Shown piece after piece: positions 54,672 to 62,662 of a DNA stretch of 64,000 bases. The stretch covers positions 310,001-374,000 of the forward strand of contig NZ_BOOZ01000003.1 in the NCBI RefSeq assembly GCF_016863495.1. The letters run 5' to 3'. How positions within the stretch are numbered: position 1 is the first letter of the stretch; each line of letters begins with the position of its first letter. The notes under the pieces were generated by a model. The model made no database searches and was not told the DNA's origin. It saw only the letters and a list, made by a program, of their open reading frames with translations. The translations under genes and the position numbers were made by a program. Origin of the DNA: Micromonospora andamanensis (lineage in GTDB: Bacteria; Actinomycetota; Actinomycetes; Mycobacteriales; Micromonosporaceae).

Positions 54672-55646
54672 GTGAAGCCTGCCACCCTCTGGCCCGAACG
54701 GCTGTTGCCCGCTCACTCGGTCCCACCGCCCTGGCCGGGGCGCGAGGTACGACTCGACGGGGTCGTCACCTACGTCCGGGAGACGCCGGCCACCCGCCCG
54801 GACGCCGAGCCGGCCCTGTACGTGCACGGCCTGGGCGGCTCGTCGCAGAACTGGACCGACCTGGCGGGGCTGCTCGCCGACCGGCTGGACGGTCAGGCGA
54901 TCGACCTGCCCGGCTTCGGTCGGAGCGAGCCGGGCCGGCGGTACACGGTGTCGGTCTTCGCGGACCGGGTGATCCGCTGGATCGAGCACGCCGATCGTGG
55001 GCCGGTGCACCTGTTCGGCAACTCGCTCGGCGGCGCGATCTCGGTACGGGTGGCCGCGCTCCGGCCGGATCTGGTCCGGACGCTGACCCTGGTTTCGCCG
55101 GCCCTGCCGTTCCTGGACTTCCGCAGGTCGTTGCAGGGGCGGATGCTGCCGCTGCTGGCCATCCCCCGCAGCGAACGGGTGGCCGCCTGGCGGCTGGCCC
55201 AACTGACGCCGGAGGTGATGGCCCAGCAGGTGATGGAGGCGTGCGTGGCGGATCTCAGCCGGATCTGCGATCAGCGACGACGCGAGGCGCTTGAGGAGAT
55301 CCGGGTCCGCTACGAGGCGGAGCACTACGCGGCGGCGTACGTGCGTACCTTCCGGGGTCTGGTGTCCAGCTTCGTGCGGTCGTACCTGCCGGGGTCGGGG
55401 TCGCTGTGGCGGATGGCCGGTGCGGTCCGTGCCCCGTCACTTGTCATCGGGGGACGGCAGGACCGGCTTGTCGACGTGCGGGTGGCGCCGCAGACCGCCC
55501 GGGTGATCCCGGACAGTCGACTACTGATGATCAATGGTGTCGGTCACGTGGCCCAACTGGAGGTGCCGCGCCTGGTGGCCCGGGCCGTGCTGGGGCTGCT
55601 CGCCGAGACGGGGGAACCCGCCCGCCGGGCGGACCTGGCAGGATGA
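54672..55646 (+). CDS. Alpha/beta-hydrolase
   Basis: A 324-residue hydrolase. The oxyanion strand is LYVHGLGGSSQNW, the nucleophile elbow HLFGNSLGGAIS (GNSLGG) holds the Ser, VIGGRQDRLVDVRVA holds the Asp region, and the late GVGHVAQLE holds the His. A helical cap lies between about 165 and 235. No signal peptide. Two starts are possible: GTG 54645, overlapping the upstream stop (GTGA), and GTG 54672, 6 nt after CAGACT. I chose the second because of the repeated promoter pattern. The substrate is unknown. Confidence 0.88.
   Translation: MKPATLWPERLLPAHSVPPPWPGREVRLDGVVTYVRETPATRPDAEPALYVHGLGGSSQNWTDLAGLLADRLDGQAIDLPGFGRSEPGRRYTVSVFADRVIRWIEHADRGPVHLFGNSLGGAISVRVAALRPDLVRTLTLVSPALPFLDFRRSLQGRMLPLLAIPRSERVAAWRLAQLTPEVMAQQVMEACVADLSRICDQRRREALEEIRVRYEAEHYAAAYVRTFRGLVSSFVRSYLPGSGSLWRMAGAVRAPSLVIGGRQDRLVDVRVAPQTARVIPDSRLLMINGVGHVAQLEVPRLVARAVLGLLAETGEPARRADLAG
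55639..55644 (+). promoter_or_regulatory. Candidate leaderless -10 (CAGGAT)
   Basis: CAGGAT is followed by exactly 6 nt and GTG 55651, the chosen start of the first DUF3152 gene. Confidence 0.4.
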
Positions 55647-55650
55647 CCGG

Positions 55651-56604
55651 GTGCACAGCCCTGGTAGCCGTCGTCGATCGGCGCGCTCCGCTGGCCGTCA
55701 CGCCATCCGACGGAGGGTCGCCGACCATGATCGGGCGGCGGACCTGACCGGGCCGGCCGGTGGCGGGGGGCGGCGACGGCGGTCCGGGCCGGGTGGGCTA
55801 ATCCGGGTGGCGGTGCTGGTGGCCGCCGTCGGTGCTGCGGTGGCGATGGTGGCCGGTGGCGCCGGGATGGGCTCGGGGGTGGCCGAGGAGGTCGCCCCGG
55901 TGGCCTCCGCGTCGGCCGTGACTCCGCCGTCCCTGACTCCCGTGGAGTCGCCGACGCCGTCGCCGGTGGACGTCTCCCCGTCGCCCGAGGCGCCGGTCCT
56001 GCAGGAGCCGGGTTCGATTCCGTCGCGTGGCCCGGGTCGGTTCGGCTACGACGACGGGACCGGCCCGGTGCTGGGCACGGCCGGCGGCGTCCGGCGGTAC
56101 CGGGTGGCCGTGGAGTCGGGCTCCGGCGTGGACGCGGGCGAGTTCGCCCTGGCGGTGCGGACGGCGCTGGCCGGTCCGGGCAGTTGGGTGGACAGCGGGC
56201 GGCTGCGGTTGCGGCAGGTCGGCGGCACCGCTCGTCACGACTTCACCGTCTACCTGGCCACGGCCGGTACGGCGGGCCGGATGTGTGCTGCCGGCGGTGT
56301 GGACATCCGGGTCGGTGGCAGGCCGTACACCTCCTGCCGGGCGCCCGGAAAGGTGATTATCAACCTGGACCGGTGGCGACTGTCGGTGCCGCACTTCGTC
56401 GAGGCGGACGTGCCGCTGTCGCTCTACCGGACGTACGTGATCAATCATGAGGTCGGCCACGAGTTGGGTAACCGGCACGAGCGCTGCCCGGGGCGTGGCG
56501 AGCCGGCACCCGTGATGATGCAGCAGACCCTCTTCCTCAAGGGGTGCGTCGCCAATCCGTGGCCGTACCTGGACGGCCGGCGGTATGCGGGGCCGCCACT
56601 CTGA
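55651..56604 (+). CDS. DUF3152 protein with metzincin-type zinc motif, copy 1
   Basis: A 317-residue exported protein. A basic N-terminus leads into a membrane/signal segment (about 52-72, IRVAVLVAAVGAAVAMVAGG). A Ser/Thr/Pro-rich linker follows, then the DUF3152 domain (about 130-317). HEVGHELGNRH at 266-276 fits the metzincin consensus HExxHxxGxxH, and APVMMQQ downstream could supply the Met-turn. Cysteines are at MCAAGG, YTSCRA, HERC and KGC. It is probably an extracellular metalloprotease; no substrate is known. It is tandem with a paralogue at 56664. Confidence 0.82.
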   Translation: MHSPGSRRRSARSAGRHAIRRRVADHDRAADLTGPAGGGGRRRRSGPGGLIRVAVLVAAVGAAVAMVAGGAGMGSGVAEEVAPVASASAVTPPSLTPVESPTPSPVDVSPSPEAPVLQEPGSIPSRGPGRFGYDDGTGPVLGTAGGVRRYRVAVESGSGVDAGEFALAVRTALAGPGSWVDSGRLRLRQVGGTARHDFTVYLATAGTAGRMCAAGGVDIRVGGRPYTSCRAPGKVIINLDRWRLSVPHFVEADVPLSLYRTYVINHEVGHELGNRHERCPGRGEPAPVMMQQTLFLKGCVANPWPYLDGRRYAGPPL

Positions 56605-56655
56605 GCGGCAGCCGACCGACAAAAATGCGGTGATGTGCCGGAATAGGGTGCGACC

Positions 56656-56754
56656 ATGGCGTCATGCCCTCTTCACCCCTTTGGCGCAGACCTGATCGCC
56701 CGGAACCTCCACCCGAACCCGGAGTGCCTGCGGTACCGCACCGGACGGCCGTGA
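56656..56754 (+). promoter_or_regulatory. Candidate leaderless upstream ORF before the second DUF3152 gene
   Basis: TAGGGT (56644-56649) is followed by 6 nt and ATG 56656, which opens a 32-codon frame out of phase with the DUF3152 gene. Its TGA (56752-56754) overlaps an in-frame GTG (56751) of the DUF3152 gene as GTGA. The arrangement would allow coupled translation from GTG 56751, just before the signal-anchor. Chance cannot be excluded. Confidence 0.35.
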
Positions 56755-57467
56755 CCCTGGGCATGGTGCTGGTGCTGGCCGTCACCGCAGCGGTGCTGTT
56801 GGGGCGGGCCGGTCAGCGGGTGGCCGAGCCGGAGCAGGGTTTCGGCGACCGGATCGCGTACGGGGCGGGGGGCGACGAGCGGGCCGGGCCGAGCCGGTAC
56901 CCGTGGGTGGGTGCCGGCAGCTTCGCGGTGGCCGGTGACGAATCGCCAGTGCACGGCGAGGCCGGTCCGGTGGCCCGCTACCAGGTCGCCGTGGAAGAGG
57001 GCGCCGGTCAGGATCCGGCGGCCTTCGCCGCCGAGGTCGACGTGGTGCTGGCCGATCCGCGCAGCTGGATCGGCACGGGCCAACTACGCGTGCAGCGGGT
57101 CGCCGAGGCGGAACCGGCGGACTTCACCGTCTACCTGGCCACCCCGCGCACCTCGGAGGCGATGTGCGCCGAGGGGGGACTGAGCACGGAGGGCTACACC
57201 TCGTGCCGGCTACCCGGGCAGGTGATCATCAACCTCGCCCGCTGGCTGGAGGCGGTGCCGGACTACGGCGCACCGCTGGAGGTCTACCGGGCGTACGTGA
57301 TCAACCATGAGGTCGGACACGAGTTCGGGGAGGGGCACGAGGCGTGTCCGGTGCCGGGGGGCCCGGCACCGGTCATGCAGCAGCAGACGTACGGCCTGGA
57401 CGGCTGCCTGCCGAACGCCTGGCCGATCCTCGACGGGCGCCGGCACGTCGGGGAGCTGATCGGCTGA
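56664..57467 (+). CDS. DUF3152 protein with metzincin-type zinc motif, copy 2
   Basis: A 267-residue paralogue of the preceding gene. The signal-anchor is at about 32-50 (LGMVLVLAVTAAVLLG). The DUF3152 domain is about 80-267, with HEVGHEFGEGH at 215-225 and APVMQQQ after it. The cysteine pattern matches copy 1 (MCAEGG, YTSCRL, HEAC, DGC). The two proteins are clearly related through the whole domain, indicating tandem duplication. ATG 56664 is taken as start, but GTG 56751 would still keep the anchor. It is likely an extracytoplasmic metalloprotease. Confidence 0.8.
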   Translation: MPSSPLWRRPDRPEPPPEPGVPAVPHRTAVTLGMVLVLAVTAAVLLGRAGQRVAEPEQGFGDRIAYGAGGDERAGPSRYPWVGAGSFAVAGDESPVHGEAGPVARYQVAVEEGAGQDPAAFAAEVDVVLADPRSWIGTGQLRVQRVAEAEPADFTVYLATPRTSEAMCAEGGLSTEGYTSCRLPGQVIINLARWLEAVPDYGAPLEVYRAYVINHEVGHEFGEGHEACPVPGGPAPVMQQQTYGLDGCLPNAWPILDGRRHVGELIG

Positions 57468-57607
57468 CCACGGCGGCAGGCGTCACCGGCCCGTCGGGTA
57501 TTCCCGCTCCCGCATAACGGGCGACGTGTCCCTGCTCATGGTCGATGGGCACGTCGGCGAGCGACAATGGCCCGGTTGTCCACCACATCGATCCCGGGGA
57601 GTCCACC

Positions 57608-58789
57608 GTGTCGCTGCCCCCGCTCGTCGAACCCGCCGCCGAGCTGACCGTTGACGAGATCCGCCGCTACTCGCGCCACCTGATCATCCCCGATGTCGGG
57701 GTCACCGGGCAGAAGCGGCTGAAGAACGCCCGGGTGCTGTGTGTCGGTGCCGGTGGTCTCGGCTCTCCCGCCCTGATGTACCTGGCCGCGGCCGGGGTCG
57801 GCACGCTGGGGATCATCGACTTCGACACCGTCGACGAGTCAAACCTCCAGCGCCAGATCATCCACGGCGTCTCCGACATCGGCCGGTCCAAGGCCGAGTC
57901 GGCTGCGGCGAGCATCCGCGAGATCAACCCGCTGGTGAACGTCGAGATCCACAACACCGCGCTGGACCGGGACAACGTCCGCGAGATCTTCGCCGAGTAC
58001 GACCTGATCGTCGACGGCACCGACAACTTCGCCACCCGGTACATGGTCAATGACGCGGCGGTGCTGCTCGGCAAGCCGTACGTCTGGGGGTCGATCTACC
58101 GGTTCGACGGCCAGGCCTCGGTGTTCTGGGCCGAGCACGGCCCCTGCTACCGCTGCCTCTACCCGGAGCCGCCGCCGCCGGGCATGGTCCCCTCCTGCGC
58201 CGAGGGCGGCGTCCTCGGTGTGCTCTGCGCCTCGATCGGTTCGATCCAGGTCAACGAGGCGATCAAGTTGCTCGCCGGCATCGGTGAGCCGCTTGTCGGC
58301 CGGCTGATGGTCTACGACGCCCTGGAGATGAGCTACCGCAAGATCAAGGTCCGCAAGGACCCGAACTGCGTGCTCTGCGGCGAGAACCCGACGCTCACCG
58401 ATCTGATGGAGGACTACGAGGACTTCTGCGGTGCGGTGTCGGTGGAGGCCCAGGAGGCGGTGGTGGACGCGACGATCACCGCGTCCGAGCTGAAGGAGTG
58501 GCAGGACGCCGGCAAGGACATCTTCCTCGTCGACGTCCGGGAGCCGGCCGAGTACGAGATCGTCCGTATCCCCGGCGCCACCCTGATCCCCAAGGGGGAG
58601 ATCCTCTCCGGTGAGGCGCTGTCCAAGCTCCCGCAGGACCGGCAGATCGTGCTGCACTGCAAGTCCGGTGTCCGCTCCGCGGATGCGCTTGCCGCGTTGA
58701 AGGCGGCCGGTTTCCGCGACGCGGTGCACGTGCAGGGCGGAGTGCTCTCCTGGATCAAGCAGATCGATCCCTCGCTGCCCGCGTACTGA
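57608..58789 (+). CDS. moeZ: Adenylyltransferase/sulfurtransferase MoeZ
   Basis: A 393-residue E1-like enzyme. The N-terminal ThiF/MoeB domain (about 15-270) has LCVGAGGLGSPALMYLAAAG for ATP, SNLQRQIIHG, DGTDNFATRY and zinc cysteines CYRC and CVLC. The C-terminal rhodanese domain (about 290-393) has the persulfide Cys351 in LHCKSGVR. It adenylates and then thiolates the C-termini of sulfur-carrier proteins (MoaD, CysO, ThiS types). GTG 57608 has GGGGAG 7 nt upstream. A hairpin terminator follows at 58800. Confidence 0.95.
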   Translation: MSLPPLVEPAAELTVDEIRRYSRHLIIPDVGVTGQKRLKNARVLCVGAGGLGSPALMYLAAAGVGTLGIIDFDTVDESNLQRQIIHGVSDIGRSKAESAAASIREINPLVNVEIHNTALDRDNVREIFAEYDLIVDGTDNFATRYMVNDAAVLLGKPYVWGSIYRFDGQASVFWAEHGPCYRCLYPEPPPPGMVPSCAEGGVLGVLCASIGSIQVNEAIKLLAGIGEPLVGRLMVYDALEMSYRKIKVRKDPNCVLCGENPTLTDLMEDYEDFCGAVSVEAQEAVVDATITASELKEWQDAGKDIFLVDVREPAEYEIVRIPGATLIPKGEILSGEALSKLPQDRQIVLHCKSGVRSADALAALKAAGFRDAVHVQGGVLSWIKQIDPSLPAY

Positions 58790-58799
58790 TCGACGGCCG

Positions 58800-58835
58800 A
58801 GGGCCTCTCCGCCGAGTCCATGGGGGAGAGGCCCT
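58800..58835 (+). terminator. Hairpin terminator after moeZ
   Basis: AGGGCCTCTCC (58800-58810) pairs with GGAGAGGCCCT (58825-58835), 11 bp perfect, 10 nt after the moeZ stop. Confidence 0.8.
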
Positions 58836-58905
58836 TCGCCGCCACCCCGCCGTCGGTCGGATCTCACCTATCCGTCCTCCTGAGGCGGGATCGCGTTTGC
58901 GCCGG

Positions 58906-58911
58906 TAGCGT
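58906..58911 (+). promoter_or_regulatory. Leaderless -10 (TAGCGT)
   Basis: TAGCGT is followed by 7 nt and GTG 58919. Confidence 0.5.
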
Positions 58912-58918
58912 GGCCGCC

Positions 58919-59740
58919 GTGGTCGACATCGACGCCGCGATCGGGTTCGTGGTAGCTCACGGAGACACGGTGGAGCGTGCCCGGCTGTCCTGGTTGCGCA
59001 CGGGCACGCAGCCACCGCCGGAGGTGCTCGACAGCGCCGAGGTCGGGCAGACGCTCGGCGGCGGCTGGCCGGCGTCCTGGGGCGAGGAGGTCGCCTCGGT
59101 CGACGCGACCTGCTTCCGCCTCGCCGAACTCGATGACCTGGGGGCGCTGGGCCGCCCGAGCGCCCGTCGGGCGTTGGACTGGCTTGCCGCCGGTCAGCAG
59201 CGTGACGGCTGCTGGGAGGAGGATCAGGCCCTCGCGGACTCCGCACCGGAGTGGGCGCGTCCGGGTGACCCGGAGGCCCGGCTGTATCTGACCGCCAACG
59301 CGGCCTTCTGGCTCACCGTGGCGGGGCTGGACGCGCGGGCCGCCGGGCCGTTGGATCACCGGGTCGGCGGGGCGTACGCCGGGGTGGTGTACGCCGCCAG
59401 CCAGGCCCTCGCCGCCCAACTGCGCCCGGATGGTAGTTGGCCGTCCTTCCTGGCCGCCGGTTGGCTCAGCGCGGCAGTCCTGCACCGGCAGCAGATGTTC
59501 TACGAGTCGGCGCAGATCAAGGCGGTGCTGGCGGAGCGGCTACCGCAGGCGTCGGCGGCCGACGCCGCCTGGCTCGCCGTGACGCTGCGCCGGGTCGGCG
59601 TCGACAATCAGGAGTGGACGCTCGTCGCCGCCCGACGCCGGCTCACCGAGACCCAGCGCAGCGACGGCGGCTGGAGCAGCGACGACGGCCACCAGTTCGA
59701 CGTACACGCCACCCTCTCCGTAATCCGCGCCTTCCGCTGA
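58919..59740 (+). CDS. QW-repeat (terpene cyclase/prenyltransferase-fold) protein
   Basis: A 273-residue all-helical protein with alpha/alpha-toroid features. QW-like motifs are QQRDGCWEED and TQRSDGGWSSDDG, and there is a weaker LRPDGSWPSF. This pattern belongs to squalene/hopene cyclase and protein-prenyltransferase-like folds. The protein is much shorter than true cyclases and lacks a clear DXDD motif, so catalysis is unproven. It starts at GTG 58919 after a leaderless -10. The 61-bp palindrome at 59776 lies between it and the convergent proA gene. Confidence 0.75.
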   Translation: MVDIDAAIGFVVAHGDTVERARLSWLRTGTQPPPEVLDSAEVGQTLGGGWPASWGEEVASVDATCFRLAELDDLGALGRPSARRALDWLAAGQQRDGCWEEDQALADSAPEWARPGDPEARLYLTANAAFWLTVAGLDARAAGPLDHRVGGAYAGVVYAASQALAAQLRPDGSWPSFLAAGWLSAAVLHRQQMFYESAQIKAVLAERLPQASAADAAWLAVTLRRVGVDNQEWTLVAARRRLTETQRSDGGWSSDDGHQFDVHATLSVIRAFR

Positions 59741-59775
59741 CCCCCACCCCCGGCCTCCGCGCACCCCTGTCCGGT

Positions 59776-59836
59776 GTTGATCATGAGGTTAGCGGTACGG
59801 AGAGCGCTTACCGGCACGGCTAACCTCATGATCAAC
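59776..59836. repeat. 61-bp palindromic repeat, family 1, copy c
   Basis: The arms are 59776-59797 and 59815-59836 (22 nt, 2 mismatches) with a 17-nt loop. The outer 18 bp pair perfectly, with core GTTGATCATGAGGTTAGC. It sits between convergent genes, 35 nt after the QW-protein stop and 26 nt before the end of proA, so it could be a bidirectional terminator. Confidence 0.9.
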
Positions 59837-59862
59837 GAGGGAAGGTGGAGGGCGGGTGCGGG

Positions 59863-61107
59863 TCAGGTGCGGAGGTGGCCGGTGCCGGTTACCACGTACT
59901 TGGTGCTCGTCAGTTCGGGGAGGCCCATGGGGCCGCGGGCGTGCAGCTTCTGGGTGGAGATGCCGATCTCGGCACCGAAGCCGAACTCGCCGCCGTCGGT
60001 GAACCGGGTGGAGGCGTTGACCATCACGGCCGCCGAATCGACCCGGGCCACGAACTCCCGGGCGGCCGACTGCGAGTCGGTGACGATCGCCTCGGTGTGA
60101 CCGCTGCCGTACCGCCGGATGTGCGTGACCGCCGCGTCGAGTGAGTCGACGACGGCGGCGGAGATGTCCGCGGCCAGGTACTCGGTGCCGAAGTCCGCGT
60201 CGGTGGCCGGGACCACCGCGTCGGAGTACGCCGCGACCCGCGCGTCGCCGTGCACTGTCACCCCGGCCTCGGCGAACGCGGCAAGCGCAGCAGGCAGGAA
60301 AGCGTCGGCGATGTCGGCGTGCACCAGCAGCGACTCGGCGGTGTTGCAGGTGGACAGCCGCTGCGTCTTCGCGTTGAGAGTGATCGCGACAGCCATCGAC
60401 ACGTCGGCGGCGGCGTCCACGTAGACGTGGCAGTTGCCCACCCCGGTCTCGATCACCGGCACTGTCGAGTCCTCGACCACGGTGCGGATCAGCGACGCGC
60501 CGCCGCGTGGGATCAGCACGTCGACCAGGCCCCGGGCCCGCATCAGCTCCTTGACCGAGTCACGGGTGCTGGCGTCGACGAGCTGCACCGCGTCCGCCGG
60601 CAGACCGGCCTCGTCGAGCGCGTCCCGCAGCACCGCGACCAGGGCGACATTGGAGTGCGCGGCCGAGGAGGAGCCGCGCAGCAGCGCCGCGTTACCGGCC
60701 TTCAGGCAGATCCCGGCGGCGTCCACAGTCACGTTGGGCCGACCCTCGTAGATGACGCCGACCACGCCGAACGGCACCCGGATCTGCCGCAGCTCCAGCC
60801 CGTTGGGCAGGGTCGAGCCGCGGACCACCTCGCCCACCGGGTCGGGCAACGCGGCCATCTGGCGCAGCGCGTCGGCGATGCCGGCCATCCGCCCCTCGTC
60901 GAGGGCGAGCCGGTCCAGCACGGCCGCGCTCAGCCCGGCGTCGCGTCCGGCCGCCAGGTCCGCGCCGTTCGCGGCCAGGATCTCCGGTGTACGCGCCACG
61001 AGCGCGTCGGCCATCGCGTGCAGCGCGGCGTCCTTGGCGGTACGCGTCGCGACGGCAAGCGTCTCTGCCGCCGTTCGCGCCCGACGGGCCTGCTCGCTCA
61101 CGCTCAT
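59863..61107 (-). CDS. proA: Gamma-glutamyl phosphate reductase
   Basis: A 414-residue enzyme of the aldehyde-dehydrogenase fold that reduces glutamyl-5-phosphate with NADPH, the second step of proline synthesis. [32 protein letters not shown] and [14 protein letters not shown] (the catalytic Cys) are visible. It ends with [23 protein letters not shown] 61107 has GAGGAG upstream. It lies 37 nt downstream of proB in the same direction, so proB and proA form an operon. Confidence 0.97.
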   Translation of the reverse strand: MSVSEQARRARTAAETLAVATRTAKDAALHAMADALVARTPEILAANGADLAAGRDAGLSAAVLDRLALDEGRMAGIADALRQMAALPDPVGEVVRGSTLPNGLELRQIRVPFGVVGVIYEGRPNVTVDAAGICLKAGNAALLRGSSSAAHSNVALVAVLRDALDEAGLPADAVQLVDASTRDSVKELMRARGLVDVLIPRGGASLIRTVVEDSTVPVIETGVGNCHVYVDAAADVSMAVAITLNAKTQRLSTCNTAESLLVHADIADAFLPAALAAFAEAGVTVHGDARVAAYSDAVVPATDADFGTEYLAADISAAVVDSLDAAVTHIRRYGSGHTEAIVTDSQSAAREFVARVDSAAVMVNASTRFTDGGEFGFGAEIGISTQKLHARGPMGLPELTSTKYVVTGTGHLRT

Positions 61108-61144
61108 GTCCCACTCCTCAGATGTCGGCCCGGTTCGGGGCGGT

Positions 61145-62254
61145 TCACAGCAGCACCAGGTCGTCGCGGTGGACGACCTCTCGTTCGTACGCCGGGCCGA
61201 GCGCCGCGGCAAGGTCGGCGGTGGAGCGCCCGAGCAGGCCGGGCAGCTCGATCGCGTCGTAGTTCACAAGCCCCCGGGCCACCGGTGCGCCGGAGGTGTC
61301 GACGAGGTCGACCGGGTCGCCTGCGGTGAATGCCCCGTCGACGGCGGTGATCCCGGCCGGTAGCAGCGACTTTCGTCGGCCCACCACGGCGGCGACCGCC
61401 CCGGGGTCGAGGTGCAGCCGGCCCCGGGGCGCGGTGGCGTGGGCGAGCCAGAACAGCCGGGCGGCGGGTCGTCGGAGGCTCGGGTGGAAGAAGGTGCCGA
61501 CCGGCTCCCCGGCCAGCGCGGCAGCCGCCTGGCCGGCGGAGGTGAGCACCACCGGGATGCCGAAGCCGGTGGCGATCCGGGCCGCCTCGACCTTCGTCAC
61601 CATGCCGCCGGTGCCGACCCCGGCGCGGCCGCTGCCGCCGATCTGGACACCGGCCAGGTCCGTCTCGTCGCGTACCTCGGCGATGCGGCGGGAGTCGGGT
61701 CGGGTCGGGTCGCCGGTCCAGAGCGCGTCGACGTCGGAGAGGAGCACCAGCAGGTCGGCGTCGACGAGCGCGGCGACCAATGCGGCCAGCCGGTCGTTGT
61801 CGCCGAACCGGATTTCCTCGGTGGCTACCGTGTCGTTCTCGTTGACGATCGGCACCGCCCGCAGGTCGAGCAGCTTGCGCAGGGTGCGGTACGCGTTGCG
61901 GTAGTGGGCCCGCCGGGTCACGTCGTCGACGGTGAGCAGTACCTGGCCGACGGTGCGGCCGTGCCGGGCGAAGGCAGCCGCGTACCGCCCGATCAGCAGG
62001 CCCTGGCCGACACTCGCGGCGGCCTGCTGGGTGGCCAGGTCACGCGGTCGCCGGGGCAGGCCGAGCGGGGCGAGACCGGCGGCGATCGCGCCGGAGGAGA
62101 CAAGCACCACCTCGCGGCCGTCGGCGCCACGCCGGCCCAGGGCGTCGACGAGCGCGTCGACCCGCCCGTCGTCCAGTCCGCCGCTGGCGGTGGTCAACGA
62201 GGAGGACCCGATCTTGACAACGACCCGCCGGGCCGCCGTGACTGCGTCGCGCAC
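61145..62254 (-). CDS. proB: Glutamate 5-kinase
   Basis: A 369-residue kinase that makes glutamyl-5-phosphate, the first step of proline synthesis and the proline-feedback point. The amino-acid-kinase domain (about 1-255) has [42 protein letters not shown] and [12 protein letters not shown]. The C-terminal PUA domain is about 275-365. The start is GTG 62254, 6 nt after a minus-strand CAGAAT, so it is probably leaderless. It is divergent from the alkyltransferase-like gene with only 61 nt between starts. Confidence 0.96.
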   Translation of the reverse strand: MRDAVTAARRVVVKIGSSSLTTASGGLDDGRVDALVDALGRRGADGREVVLVSSGAIAAGLAPLGLPRRPRDLATQQAAASVGQGLLIGRYAAAFARHGRTVGQVLLTVDDVTRRAHYRNAYRTLRKLLDLRAVPIVNENDTVATEEIRFGDNDRLAALVAALVDADLLVLLSDVDALWTGDPTRPDSRRIAEVRDETDLAGVQIGGSGRAGVGTGGMVTKVEAARIATGFGIPVVLTSAGQAAAALAGEPVGTFFHPSLRRPAARLFWLAHATAPRGRLHLDPGAVAAVVGRRKSLLPAGITAVDGAFTAGDPVDLVDTSGAPVARGLVNYDAIELPGLLGRSTADLAAALGPAYEREVVHRDDLVLL

Positions 62255-62260
62255 CCGCCC

Positions 62261-62307
62261 ATTCTGCGCTGTCGTCGCGGCGTCGCCCGCCGCCGTTCCC
62301 ATAGTCT
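62261..62307. promoter_or_regulatory. Divergent leaderless promoters of proB and ATL gene
   Basis: On the minus strand CAGAAT (62261-62266) lies exactly 6 nt before the proB GTG. On the plus strand TAGTCT (62302-62307) lies 8 nt before the ATL GTG (62316). The two promoters share about 35 bp. Confidence 0.5.
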
Positions 62308-62315
62308 GGCCGCTT

Positions 62316-62630
62316 GTGACACCTGACGAGTACGTCGAAGCGGTGCTGGAACTTGCCGACCGGATCCCGCCCGGCCGGGTGATGTCGTACGGGGCGTTGG
62401 CCGACGCGTTGGCAGAACGCTCCGGACGGGCGTCGGCGCGGTTGGTCGGGGCGATCATGGCGCGCCACGGCGGTGGGGCCCCGTGGCACCGGGTGGTGAA
62501 CGCGGGCGGTGGGCTGCCACCCCGGTTGGCCCGCGAGGCGCGGGCGCGTTGGCTCGCCGAGGGGACACCGTTGCGCGGTAGCGGAGTGGACATGCGGTCG
62601 GCCGCGTGGTCGCCCGGGCAGGGGGTGTGA
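62316..62630 (+). CDS. Alkyltransferase-like DNA repair protein (ATL)
   Basis: A 104-residue protein resembling the DNA-binding domain of O6-methylguanine-DNA methyltransferase, with IPPGRVMSYGALADALAERS as the HTH region. The active-site motif is PWHRV with Trp57, where the true alkyltransferase has PCHRV. That Cys-to-Trp change is the known mark of ATL proteins, which bind O6-alkylguanine without transferring the alkyl group and flag it for nucleotide excision repair. The start is GTG 62316 after TAGTCT. Confidence 0.92.
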   Translation: MTPDEYVEAVLELADRIPPGRVMSYGALADALAERSGRASARLVGAIMARHGGGAPWHRVVNAGGGLPPRLAREARARWLAEGTPLRGSGVDMRSAAWSPGQGV

Positions 62631-62662
62631 CCGCCGCCATAACGTGAGTAATATTCGGCCCC

